From positions 1-46,828 of the forward strand of contig CALGRI010000197.1 in assembly GCA_937880875.1 (NCBI GenBank): a DNA stretch of 46,828 nt. The letters are read 5' to 3'. How positions within the stretch are numbered: position 1 is the first letter of the stretch; each line of letters begins with the position of its first letter. Below are positions 1 through 8,179 of the stretch, piece by piece. The position numbers were made by a program, and so were the translations under genes. The notes under the pieces were generated by a model. That model was not told the DNA's origin and did not search any database. It saw nothing but the letters and a program-made list of their open reading frames with translations. The DNA is from an uncultured Pseudomonadota bacterium (GTDB taxonomy: Bacteria; Desulfobacterota; Desulfobacteria; Desulfobacterales; Desulfobacteraceae).

Positions 1-1709
1 TCACAAAGTTCAATCAAGCGGGTAATCAATTTAAAGGAATGATCAATCAGCTTGACAAGTTCCCGGCTTTGCCTGCCTAATCCGGATATAACCTGATCGG
101 TTTCAATGAATTGCAGCAGGTCTGTTGTTGTTGAATAGTTGCCCTTATCCCATTGTTTTTGCGCATTATCTTTCAATAGTTCAAAATCTGCAATGGAAGT
201 ATTCAATTCTTTAAATGTTTTGCGCAATTCAATATAAGTTTCACCCTGTACACCATCTTTTATAAGGCTGTTCAGAAAGGGTTTCATAGCCTTATGAAGA
301 GTATCAATGATGGCATTATATGCCGTTAATAGAGCTGTGCTTTTATGGGTTGCAATCAGGACCTGATTAACATACCCCTGCACCAATTCAATAAACCGTT
401 CAGTCTGTCCACGATATAACCATACAATGGATGTAATATTATTTAATTGCTCAGGTGTGAAATCATATATTTTGCGTGTCACCTTGCGATAAATATTTCG
501 TGCATCAATCATCAAAACCTTGTCATGATGCTCTGCTGGTTTGGCTTTATTTAGAAACCAGAGCTGGCAGGGAACGGATCGCGTATAGAAAAAGTTGCCA
601 CGGATATCGATCATGGCATCCACATGGCCGGTTTTTATCAGCGCCTCACGCACCTTTGCTTCATCCCTGCCAGCACTGGAAGCCTGGGATGACATAACAA
701 ATCCGGCCCGTCCGGTTTCGTTCAGATAACTGTAAAAATAGGAAATCCAGAGATAGTTACCATTGGAAATTTTCTTTTTTTTATTTACGCCAGGTAAACC
801 AAAGGGCAGACGTCGCCCCACTTCACTCTTGATTTTTTCTTCATCCACTTCATCCACATTAAACGGCGGATTGGCCATTACATAATCAGCCTTTCCCCAA
901 AGTCCGTCATGGGGGTCTTCGTAATATGTAATAGCCTTCTGAATATTGCCTTCAAGGCCATGGACGGCCAGGTTCATTTTACCCAGACGGATAGTTGTCG
1001 GGTTTTTCTCCATGCCGTAAAACGTCAACACATCACCTGGATTCTGTTTCATTTTCTCCACAAAATGAGCACTCTGAACAAACATGCCGCCTGAACCGCA
1101 CGCTGGATCGAGAACTTTACCATGATCCGGTTCAATCACATTGGTGATTAATTGTACCAATGAAACCGGGGTAAAAAATTCACCGCCATCATGGGCCTTT
1201 AAATCAGCAAAGCCAGTGAGGAAATATTCATAAATGCGGCCAAAAATATCACCGGTAGCACTCTTTAATTCTTCGGGATTGAGAGTCCGAAGCAATTGTC
1301 CCAGCACATCATTATCCAGCTCCCGGTATTCAGATTTTGGTAACTGGTCTTTCAGATTGGTATAATCCTTCTCAATTGATTCCATTGCCTGAATAACCGC
1401 TTCAGCCCTGTCATCCGCATCCGTCAACGCCACCAGACTGTCAAACTGCGCATCCTCCTGAAGAAAAATAGCCCCTTTTTGTGAAAAGTCTTCTTTGGTT
1501 AATGCTCGGATCCGTCCGCCACGTGACGGTAAATTCGCCACAATCTCATCTTTAACCTTAAGAAAACGGCTAAAAGCATGGCGCAGAAAAATCAAGCCCA
1601 TTACAGGCATAAAATATTCATTACTCGCATAGCTGGAATTTGAACGAAGCGTATCCGCCGCTTTCCAAAGCCGTTTCTCAATTGCTTCTATATTTTCAAG
1701 TTGTGCCAT
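1..1709 (-). CDS. hsdM: Type I restriction-modification N6-adenine DNA methyltransferase (HsdM), 3' end beyond window
   Basis: The open frame starts at ATG 1709 and runs off the left edge, giving about 569 visible residues; full-length HsdM is usually 500-800. It is the modification subunit, methylating adenine within the HsdRMS complex using AdoMet. The N-terminal helical part (about residues 1-150) is typical of HsdM. AdoMet motif I (DPACGSGGMF) lies near residue 199 and catalytic motif IV (NPPF) near residue 276. The C-terminal part is helical, as expected for contacts with HsdS. The start follows from the usual MAQLENIEAIEKRLW-type beginning. hsdS and hsdR are not in the window and presumably lie to the left, downstream in the same direction. 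The family call is firm; whether the system is complete cannot be judged here. Confidence 0.93.
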   Translation of the reverse strand, partial: MAQLENIEAIEKRLWKAADTLRSNSSYASNEYFMPVMGLIFLRHAFSRFLKVKDEIVANLPSRGGRIRALTKEDFSQKGAIFLQEDAQFDSLVALTDADDRAEAVIQAMESIEKDYTNLKDQLPKSEYRELDNDVLGQLLRTLNPEELKSATGDIFGRIYEYFLTGFADLKAHDGGEFFTPVSLVQLITNVIEPDHGKVLDPACGSGGMFVQSAHFVEKMKQNPGDVLTFYGMEKNPTTIRLGKMNLAVHGLEGNIQKAITYYEDPHDGLWGKADYVMANPPFNVDEVDEEKIKSEVGRRLPFGLPGVNKKKKISNGNYLWISYFYSYLNETGRAGFVMSSQASSAGRDEAKVREALIKTGHVDAMIDIRGNFFYTRSVPCQLWFLNKAKPAEHHDKVLMIDARNIYRKVTRKIYDFTPEQLNNITSIVWLYRGQTERFIELVQGYVNQVLIATHKSTALLTAYNAIIDTLHKAMKPFLNSLIKDGVQGETYIELRKTFKELNTSIADFELLKDNAQKQWDKGNYSTTTDLLQFIETDQVISGLGRQSRELVKLIDHSFKLITRLIELC

Positions 1710-1870
1710 TTAATCTCTTTCGTTACTTTGATTTACTGCTCTTTTTTGTTCCCCACTGCTTTCCCAGACAACTTTACCACGGGAAAATTGATAGTTTTTA
1801 TTTCATTCTCAATACCCCGAGATAGCCCTAAAGTCAATGAAATAGCACTATTAAGCCATCAGCTTTAATC

Positions 1871-2236
1871 TTAAAGCCACTCTTCTCTTGTATCCGTTAA
1901 TTGACCTCCGGCGTTGCCCGTATTTAATGTGCCACCTGGCTCGATTAGCATTATTTTGCACTCTCCAATTGATTTTGGCTTGTGCTCGATTCCCTTTGGA
2001 ATCACTACCATTTCATTTGCCTTCAGTTTTAGTATTTTGTCTCTCAATGCTATTTCCAACTCACCATCAATGACAAAAAAGGTTTCATCAGTATCTGCAT
2101 GGGAATGCCAAATAAATTCCCTATCCATTCTGATTAATTTGAATTGATAATCATTCATCTGAGCAATAATCCTGTATTCATTTTGTTCTTTCAATTTTCC
2201 GATCTTTTCGGTTAATGATACAACATTAACAGACAT
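1871..2236 (-). CDS. Small single-domain cupin protein
   Basis: This is a 121-residue single cupin barrel. Metal-binding cupin motif 1 is seen as HSHADTDE (H44, H46, E51) and motif 2 as the PKGIEHKP region with H85, so a mononuclear metal site is plausible. The start is supported by a clear AGGAG ribosome-binding site about six bases upstream. No signal peptide or membrane segment is present, so it should be cytoplasmic. Small cupins of this type are often annotated as mannose-6-phosphate-isomerase-like or as sensors, but nothing here identifies a substrate. It is not obviously co-transcribed with hsdM, which lies about 160 bp downstream. It could be a cassette-borne accessory gene. Confidence 0.8.
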   Translation of the reverse strand: MSVNVVSLTEKIGKLKEQNEYRIIAQMNDYQFKLIRMDREFIWHSHADTDETFFVIDGELEIALRDKILKLKANEMVVIPKGIEHKPKSIGECKIMLIEPGGTLNTGNAGGQLTDTREEWL

Positions 2237-2350
2237 TTTAGTCTCCTTTCTTAATTGATGCTCTAACCAAAATCTACGGTTACAACAGTAGCATTCTGTT
2301 GTTGGAATTAACTCTTGCTCTTTTTACTTGGCGATTTCTAACAACCAAAG

Positions 2351-2830
2351 CTAAATTTCTTGAACTCCATGATATGTGGCATCGAATATTGCCAGAGATT
2401 TCAGAATATTCATTTTTTGTTCAGAATCCATCCCTGATAACCAGGTATCTTTTTTGGATGGTTTTCTATACAAATCATCTGAAAAGCTGGTACAGATTTC
2501 TTGTGTCTTTTCCAAAATCAAGTCAAATGGTAATTCTATCTGAGATTGATTAGGATCTCCATAAAACAACCCAGCACACCTCAATTCATCTTCTATGGTT
2601 CTAATATCTCGAACACCGCCCTGAAATTCGATAGTGACTTTAATGTACTCAACACCCGATTTCTCAATAAAACTCATCAGGCCAGGGTAAAATAACTGAA
2701 CATTTTTGGGGATGGTCATATAGTCAAGTATTTCATAAAAAGGAGGTGTTTCTTTTTTGCTCCAGGCTCCAAATAAAAATTCATGAATTGGAATAGGCGT
2801 ATCCGATGTACATATCTCCCGATAAAACAA
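2351..2830 (-). CDS. Hypothetical protein, downstream part of a frame-disrupted gene
   Basis: The 159-residue frame shown starts at TTG, which is probably not the real start. In the same frame, sensible coding sequence continues upstream to about 2914. There it meets, in a different frame, a short segment beginning at ATG 3021. Read across the junction, the product is about 223 residues. The stretch just upstream of this CDS reads HTIHYLIRDHFSGL, which weakly resembles the start of a retroviral-type integrase (DDE, RNase H-like) core, but I could not find the full acidic triad. No known family is recognised with confidence. It may be a decayed or frameshift-expressed gene. Neighbours are a cupin and a nuclease/methylase pair. 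Confidence 0.5.
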   Translation of the reverse strand: MFYREICTSDTPIPIHEFLFGAWSKKETPPFYEILDYMTIPKNVQLFYPGLMSFIEKSGVEYIKVTIEFQGGVRDIRTIEDELRCAGLFYGDPNQSQIELPFDLILEKTQEICTSFSDDLYRKPSKKDTWLSGMDSEQKMNILKSLAIFDATYHGVQEI

Positions 2831-2901
2831 ACCGCTAAAGTGGTCTCTGATTAGGTAATGAATCGTATGGCTTTTATTTAAATTGTTACAATTCTCAAGT
2901 T

Positions 2902-3021
2902 TTATTTCAAAACCTTTTTTTGATATTTTAAGATACCGTTGCGAGCGACAAAGAAATGTTTTGATGGCGTTACAATTAGTTGATGAACTTCATTAGAATA
3001 ATTCGACTGATACCGATTCAT
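2902..3021 (-). CDS. Upstream (zero-frame) part of the frame-disrupted hypothetical gene
   Basis: From ATG 3021 the zero frame reads MNRYQSNYSNEVHQLIV and onward for 39 codons, ending at TAA 2904-2902. The amino-acid composition is protein-like up to the run of A residues and then becomes poor, while the -1 frame becomes good. This points to one ancestral gene spanning about 2351-3021. No strong Shine-Dalgarno is seen before 3021 (only GAACC about 10 bases upstream). A base deletion, an assembly error or programmed frameshifting all fit. Confidence 0.45.
   Translation of the reverse strand: MNRYQSNYSNEVHQLIVTPSKHFFVARNGILKYQKKVLK
2914..2920 (-). promoter_or_regulatory. A AAA AAG slippery heptamer at the frame junction
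   Basis: On the minus strand the zero-frame codons CAA AAA AAG contain A AAA AAG in the exact register used by bacterial -1 frameshift sites such as dnaX and IS3-type transposases. A -1 slip here joins the zero frame from 3021 to the frame that stays open to 2351. I did not establish a downstream stimulatory hairpin or an upstream Shine-Dalgarno-like stimulator. A one-base deletion in the same run would look identical. Confidence 0.4.
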
Positions 3022-3061
3022 CGGTTAAGGTTCTTTTTTTAAATTAAAAGGTTTTTTCAGC

Positions 3062-3772
3062 TCAGTTGCAGGTAACCCACAGATGGCACAGAATTATATT
3101 TGATTTATCCATTCTTTCATGTTTTGAAACCAGTTGAGCAGTAGTTCTTTTGAAATGTTTTGGTCTCAAAATTTCTGATTCATGCCACTTTATATCTAAT
3201 TCGCTATCCATTCGCGACAATTCAACAATCCATTCATTAATTTTTCTGTGCCAGTATTTAAAGTCATTCTCCTGTATAAATCCTATCACCCCGCTGTATT
3301 TCAACAGTGATCCATGTTTTCCTGTTTTAAAACGTTCAATACCCCCATTGTTTTTCGAACCGATCACATATTCTTTCTCTCTCTTACTGCCAGGGGTTGG
3401 CAACCTTTTGGCTTCTATTGAAAAAAAAGATTTATTTCCGGCGAGTTTAGAATTAATAACTCTGTCATCATCCCCAAGCTTTAATGTACCGATATCAACG
3501 GATGGACTGTCGCCTCTCTCAGGGTTTTCCATATATTCTTTTTCAAACCAGAAAGGATAAAATCCTTTTATAGCACTTGGATTTAGAATTTCTACGAGTG
3601 CTTGCGTCAGGCCTTTTTCATTTTGAATCCCTGTTGCTGAAATGGCTTCTGAAAAAATAACAAGAGTCTTTTCAATAAAAAGAATCAAGGTCGTCAAAGA
3701 TGTATCAAATTCCGGTGCATCAGGCCCTGATAAGCTACCAGGTATTTCTAATTCATATGTTTCATTGAACAT
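3062..3772 (-). CDS. PD-(D/E)XK nuclease-like protein, partner of the adjacent methylase
   Basis: This 236-residue protein has the spacing of a PD-(D/E)XK nuclease. Acidic D93 lies in SVDIGTL, followed about 27 residues later by E120 and K122 in FFSIEAKRL, with an upstream helix carrying acidic residues. C-terminal segments (HGSLLKYSGVIGFIQ and the helix after it) fit the core fold. Its ATG at 3772 is two bases after the stop of the 996-residue methylase, so the two are almost certainly co-translated. I infer a restriction endonuclease partner to the methylase, as a two-gene system rather than a single fused type IIG enzyme. The catalytic motif is read by eye and the specificity is unknown. 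Confidence 0.65.
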   Translation of the reverse strand: MFNETYELEIPGSLSGPDAPEFDTSLTTLILFIEKTLVIFSEAISATGIQNEKGLTQALVEILNPSAIKGFYPFWFEKEYMENPERGDSPSVDIGTLKLGDDDRVINSKLAGNKSFFSIEAKRLPTPGSKREKEYVIGSKNNGGIERFKTGKHGSLLKYSGVIGFIQENDFKYWHRKINEWIVELSRMDSELDIKWHESEILRPKHFKRTTAQLVSKHERMDKSNIILCHLWVTCN

Positions 3773-3774
3773 TA

Positions 3775-6765
3775 TTAATACCCTTGGGCAACCAAATCGG
3801 AGAACGTCTCATCGGCATCCCGAATTGCAACTGAACGTAACCAATAACGAGTCTGCTTGGGCTTTATTAAATAAATGAGATTGTTTTCATACACCCGGAG
3901 CATTCGAATGATTCGTGAGTTTGAGCTGACATTATTTTTGATAAGTTCACCCAGAGCATCCTCAAGGCCTTCAATTTTATTGGGAATTATTGTTGAAGAA
4001 TCATTATAGTAAAACGGAAAACAGATATATGAATCTGTTTCCAGAGGATCAGAGGGTTTGAAATTTTTATAAACAGAATTTAGGACCTTACAATAAACAT
4101 TTGAAAATTGACCCAATTGTTGACGAGTCACTATTTTTTCCGAATCTGCTTTTTCACCGTATCGCCTAAAGTCCAACATGTAATCAAGAACATCATTTAC
4201 AAGTATTTGTTCGAGATCAGATAGGTCAAGATCTTTTTCATCCTCAGGGAATGGCAGGCTTTCAATATCGTGTTTCAAGATAGCCGTAGCCCTGTTAATC
4301 ATATACTGACTACTAAACCCGGCAACATGGAAAAGATACGTTCTGTTGTTTTTTATGCGTCGTTCAATTTCCTTTAGAGCTTCCATGTTATCCGGGGCAT
4401 GGATACCGATTATTTTATCTTTGAATGAAAGATCATCTTCCCTAAAAATAATGGGAATTGAATCCTTTGAAACACCTTCTTTGATAAGAAGATGAGGTTT
4501 CTGAAATATTTCTTTATTCTTTTCTCTGTTTCGGATGAAATAATTTTTTTCAAGTTTGTAGATTTTACTTTCATCAATACCAGACTCGGTGAATGCCTCA
4601 GTGGGTAGTGTGTTTTGACTTGAGAGATAGTCCGCCTTTTGATATTTTTCTTCAAGTTTTTCTAATTTCAATTTTTCTGCTTCAGTTAACTGAGAAAAAT
4701 TATTTTTCAGTCTGACAAGTGTATCAATATCTTTTTTATTTCCAATGATAAACCCTTCTGCAATTTTCCAATCCTCATTTGATTTTTTTTCAGCTAAGAA
4801 TTCTCCCAAACTCCTGATGGGCTCAAGCCGATTTAAAAGATGTCCTAATCTTCCCCCTCCCAACAGATTGGCTTTCCATACAAGTCTGTTTTCCAAGGCT
4901 TTCTGTAAAGGCACTTTATGAAAATCATAATGATCCAACTCAAAATACAATTTTTCTTTAGCTGGTTTTGTTCTTCTAACCGTAACATGAAGAATCTCGG
5001 TCTCATCAGGTGTTTGATTCTTTACAAAAACCGCTGTAACCGGTACATTTGCACTTTCAAAAAGAATTTGGCTTAAAAATGTAAAATCAATAAGTTGTTG
5101 CACATGATGAGTTTTTAAAAAATGGGTTCGAAAGGCAACGGAATTATGGTTGTATAATAAGGGGCCTGACGGCATTATCAAACAAAGGGATGCATTTTTT
5201 TTACAAAGTAAAATAGATTGATCCAGAAATAGCAGTGCGATCTGGTTGTCTGGTAATTTTGGATTTTTCTGGTTTCTTTGATTTTCAATTTTCACCGCTG
5301 CATTGGTCAATTTTGACTCAAATGGCGGATTCCCGATGATAAGATCAAATTCTGATTTTAGCAATTTTTCATCTATCAGTTCAAAAAAATCACGACTGAT
5401 AAAATTTTTTTCCAAAAGGTTGTCAAATTTTAAGTTTTCCCAGATAACCTTGGGCGATAGTTCGTCTAAAAGAACAAGGCTAAGGCTGAAGAAAGTTAAG
5501 AGTACAGCTTCTTCATGGATATCAACACCAAAAATATTATTCTTTAAAATTTCTTTTAATTCATCCAGATTTTCAGCATCCGGCTTTTTCCAGTTATTAC
5601 GAATTTTCCACCATTGTATCATCCGTTTATAAGCGGCCACCAGGAAAATGCCTGACCCACATGCCGGATCCAAAACCTTTAATGCTCTTTTTTCATAATC
5701 CGACAGAGGGAGCAACTCATCAACAAGCAAGCTGACCAGATATGGCGGGGTATAAACAACCCCAGCTTGTTTGTCTAAAAATTCTTCATAGATATTGCTA
5801 ATCAATTCAATGGGCAAATCATTAAAAGAATAAAGCCGCCAAAAAGTATACTGACCATTTTCAAGCCTTCCTTCAAAGAACTCGGCAAAAGCGTTTAAAT
5901 CAGCTTGGTTTAATTGGTTTCTTTCTTTTTTATCTTTCCATGTGAAAATTTCGCCATTAAAACTATTTTTGCTACTCAGCTCATCAAAAAATTTAAGGCA
6001 AGCCTCTTTTTTCCGGAGAACATCTAAAAAAGTATCCTTTCCATTAGAAAATTTTGCAAAGAATCCTTTAGGGAAAACTTTATTACCAGCTTTATCCTCT
6101 CGTTCCTCAAGGTATTTGACAAGAATAGACATCACGAGCAGCTTTTTCGTAAGCTTTTCTTCCAGGATGTTTTTATTAACAATCTTTTTTTTGGCTGCCT
6201 TAAGTTCTGTTAGAAGTTTGATATAAGCAGTTTCTTTTAATAAGAATTTGTTTTTATATCCTGTATCGCTCCAAAACGTACCGTTATCGAACTTCTTAGC
6301 GGATAGCCTCGTGAATTTGTCCAACTCTTTTTTCGCTTTCGAGGCCAATTGAATTTTTTCAAAGAGGGTATATGAAAGATCCCCAGTCTTTGAATCAAAA
6401 CTCGGATGTTGCAAACAACTTAATATTTTAATTTCTGTTTTTAAAAAAATAAAGATAAGGGGAACTTGCCCAGAATTCCAGATTTTCCTATATAAATCTT
6501 TTATTTCTGATTCTTTATTAATTTTATTTATAAAATTGAATATATATATCTGAGGGACAGGAGACCTTCCGTCATTGAATCGCCTAACATAGAGTGCATC
6601 AACATCATATTTTCCGGCTTGTTCCAAAACAAATTTTTCACTATAAGTTACATTAATATCTGTGGGCAACAATAAACCTGGAGCTTTGCCTTCCACGGAA
6701 ATCATGTCAAATTTCTCAAGAAGATTGTTAAATTCGTTTTGGGTATTATTAGGCATCGGTATCAT
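3775..6765 (-). CDS. Eco57I-like / type IIG-like N6-adenine DNA methyltransferase, 996 aa
   Basis: This large AdoMet-dependent adenine methylase has motif I (VLDPACGSGIFL) near residue 364 and motif IV (IIGNPPF) near residue 478. Residues 1-180 form the mixed alpha/beta N-terminal domain typical of Eco57I-class proteins, including the IWNSGQVPLIFIF segment. Residues 180-340 are helical and precede the methylase. The C-terminal 400 residues should include target recognition (repeated aromatic and charged blocks, ending near LNSVYKNFKPSDPLETDSY). I do not see a clear PD-(D/E)XK motif in its N-terminus, and a separate nuclease-like gene follows after two bases. The start (MIPMPNNT) lacks a strong ribosome-binding site; the ATG at residue 4 is an alternative. 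Confidence 0.87.
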   Translation of the reverse strand: MIPMPNNTQNEFNNLLEKFDMISVEGKAPGLLLPTDINVTYSEKFVLEQAGKYDVDALYVRRFNDGRSPVPQIYIFNFINKINKESEIKDLYRKIWNSGQVPLIFIFLKTEIKILSCLQHPSFDSKTGDLSYTLFEKIQLASKAKKELDKFTRLSAKKFDNGTFWSDTGYKNKFLLKETAYIKLLTELKAAKKKIVNKNILEEKLTKKLLVMSILVKYLEEREDKAGNKVFPKGFFAKFSNGKDTFLDVLRKKEACLKFFDELSSKNSFNGEIFTWKDKKERNQLNQADLNAFAEFFEGRLENGQYTFWRLYSFNDLPIELISNIYEEFLDKQAGVVYTPPYLVSLLVDELLPLSDYEKRALKVLDPACGSGIFLVAAYKRMIQWWKIRNNWKKPDAENLDELKEILKNNIFGVDIHEEAVLLTFFSLSLVLLDELSPKVIWENLKFDNLLEKNFISRDFFELIDEKLLKSEFDLIIGNPPFESKLTNAAVKIENQRNQKNPKLPDNQIALLFLDQSILLCKKNASLCLIMPSGPLLYNHNSVAFRTHFLKTHHVQQLIDFTFLSQILFESANVPVTAVFVKNQTPDETEILHVTVRRTKPAKEKLYFELDHYDFHKVPLQKALENRLVWKANLLGGGRLGHLLNRLEPIRSLGEFLAEKKSNEDWKIAEGFIIGNKKDIDTLVRLKNNFSQLTEAEKLKLEKLEEKYQKADYLSSQNTLPTEAFTESGIDESKIYKLEKNYFIRNREKNKEIFQKPHLLIKEGVSKDSIPIIFREDDLSFKDKIIGIHAPDNMEALKEIERRIKNNRTYLFHVAGFSSQYMINRATAILKHDIESLPFPEDEKDLDLSDLEQILVNDVLDYMLDFRRYGEKADSEKIVTRQQLGQFSNVYCKVLNSVYKNFKPSDPLETDSYICFPFYYNDSSTIIPNKIEGLEDALGELIKNNVSSNSRIIRMLRVYENNLIYLIKPKQTRYWLRSVAIRDADETFSDLVAQGY

Positions 6766-6844
6766 ATCTGTACATTATATATAATTTGATATTTCATTGG
6801 GAAAAAATTACATAAGGCTTGCCATATTGTCAACGGTTTTAAAA

Positions 6845-6868
6845 AGAGGGTTTCTGAAAAGAACCTCT
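6845..6868 (-). terminator. Possible rho-independent terminator
   Basis: On the minus strand an imperfect hairpin, with AGAGG pairing with CCTCT around an interior of about 12 bases, is followed by TTTTT. It lies between the small gene ending at 6902 and the methylase start at 6765, where a terminator would separate transcripts. The stem is short and bulged. Confidence 0.35.
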
Positions 6869-6901
6869 TCAAAATTGGGTAAAACTTATCAATTAAGTAA
6901 C

Positions 6902-7126
6902 TTACAGATATCCATCATGTATAGACCTTATAAAAAATTCTGTAAAATGGTGAAAATCAATCGAACTAATTTTGGTATCGGCTAAATTTGCTTTGCTATG
7001 GCCACAATTTTCAAAAATTGAAACGGCAGCATTCTCAAAATCCATATAGGATTCTGATAACAATGCAACTCGCAATTTAGCTGTATCTCTATTCCAATCT
7101 ATTGAATTTTCGTAGATTTCCTTCAT
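6902..7126 (-). CDS. Small hypothetical protein, 74 aa
   Basis: No family is recognised. The predicted product is acidic to neutral, without a membrane segment, and mixes helix-like (AAVSIFENCG) and polar stretches. The ribosome-binding site is weak. Its direction matches its neighbours, and a candidate terminator follows it. It may be a real small cassette gene or a remnant. Confidence 0.3.
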   Translation of the reverse strand: MKEIYENSIDWNRDTAKLRVALLSESYMDFENAAVSIFENCGHSKANLADTKISSIDFHHFTEFFIRSIHDGYL

Positions 7127-7335
7127 ATTGTTTTTCTTAGAATGTTTAGGATCTCAAGCTAAAAGATGCCCAAAAAAAAAATTAACCTCTGGAACTATAG
7201 TTTGGCCGTAGTATCCTATTTGTTGGACGATACCTTTATATATATGGAGATTTCTAAAAAACTCCCATTGCCTATAAAATTTATGGTCTAAAAAAGGCAG
7301 TGTAAAATTTTGTAACCCATTCAAATTATTCTCCT

Positions 7336-7395
7336 GATGACGGAGTCATCATTCGTCCAACGCTCAGGATGTGGGGCGCAAGGCACGAGCGCCCC
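7336..7395. repeat. Two short inverted repeats overlapping the 3' end of the 198-aa gene
   Basis: A perfect GATGAC/GTCATC hairpin lies at 7336-7350, just past the stop codon. A perfect GGGGCGC/GCGCCCC hairpin with a 9-base loop lies at 7373-7395, inside the last codons. The GC-rich hairpin encodes the C-terminal residues GRGARALRPTS, which look like read-through of a dispersed REP-like sequence rather than evolved protein. They may also serve transcript termination on the minus strand, although no T-run follows. Confidence 0.45.
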
Positions 7396-7960
7396 TACCA
7401 TCCTGTTGTTCGGCAAGCTGGTTGAACCACACGACGCCGGTGACTGATGAGACGTCATCATCAATGTCGTTCTCTTTGTCCTGGCGGTAGATCCCGAGGA
7501 CAAGATTCCAGATTTGGATTGCCATTTTTCTGAAACGGTCGAGTTCGCTGATAGTCAGCCTTTGCACCATCTCATAGTTTCTATCATCTATGTTTCTTCC
7601 GAAATGCCGGATAGCTCCATAATATTTCAAAAAATCCCCAAACGTGCTGTTTAGTAGTCGCCTCGTTGTACGATCTACGCTCGTTCGGTTCAGAAGACTG
7701 GATAGCAGCTCGCCTGGCTGATCCATCTTCTCCTTGTCCGGGGAGGGGCAGTTCTGCCCCATCAATTGCGACAGGGAAAGCCCGAAACAGCTCACGATAA
7801 ACGCAAGGCGCTCCCTCAGATGGTCAACTCCGTCAAGTCCTGTATCGCTGACAGCATCAAGGAGTTCGTTCCACGCATCAGCTGCCTCCCTAAGCGAGTA
7901 AAGTTGAAGGTTGGTGTGCTCAAGATCACCTGATGAATCCAGGTAACAAAAATAGTGCAT
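7364..7960 (-). CDS. Hypothetical helical protein, 198 aa
   Basis: No family is recognised. The product is mostly helical and soluble. Notable segments are LREAADAWNELLDAV near residue 25, a hydrophobic FIVSCFGLSLSQL near residue 55, and ELDRFRKMAIQIWNLVL near residues 140-155. The start is well supported by AAGGAGG seven bases upstream. Base composition is clearly richer in G+C than the AT-rich neighbours on both sides, suggesting a separate origin. The last eleven or so residues are encoded by a GC-rich hairpin that resembles a REP-type element. It lies just downstream of the HEPN gene pair and could belong to the same transcript. Confidence 0.6.
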   Translation of the reverse strand: MHYFCYLDSSGDLEHTNLQLYSLREAADAWNELLDAVSDTGLDGVDHLRERLAFIVSCFGLSLSQLMGQNCPSPDKEKMDQPGELLSSLLNRTSVDRTTRRLLNSTFGDFLKYYGAIRHFGRNIDDRNYEMVQRLTISELDRFRKMAIQIWNLVLGIYRQDKENDIDDDVSSVTGVVWFNQLAEQQDGRGARALRPTS

Positions 7961-8011
7961 TCTTTCGCCTCCTTAATATGCCTCTGAAAGCTGTTGTTAT
8001 ATGATGTGTAG

Positions 8012-8179
8012 CTAACCATAAATCTTTTCATTCAAATCATGGTATGAATTATTTTCCAATGAATATAAAATTGTACCATGGACGTCATTTACCAAATTGT
8101 CTTTATTTTCGAATATAAGACTGATGTATTCTTTGAATTCCGATACAGTTTTCAGACCCATTCTTAATGCATCGATAAC
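8012..8179 (-). other. Alternative-frame C-terminal extension of the HEPN gene
   Basis: Immediately past the 8-bp repeats, one frame stays open for about 55 codons (VIDALRMGLKTVSEFKEYI onward to NEKIYG and a TAG stop). It is offset from the frame of the HEPN gene. It is protein-like and helical, whereas the frame used by the present 4-copy sequence gives a cysteine-rich, implausible tail. Adding one 8-bp unit (to 5) or removing two (to 2) would join it in frame. I take this as the original C-terminus. Confidence 0.55.

Noticed and set aside
2262-2345. Possible second attC-like site with CAACAG/CTGTTG stem next to the cupin gene
   Set aside because: The flanking CTAAC cores are in the same orientation, not inverted, so it does not meet the attC layout.
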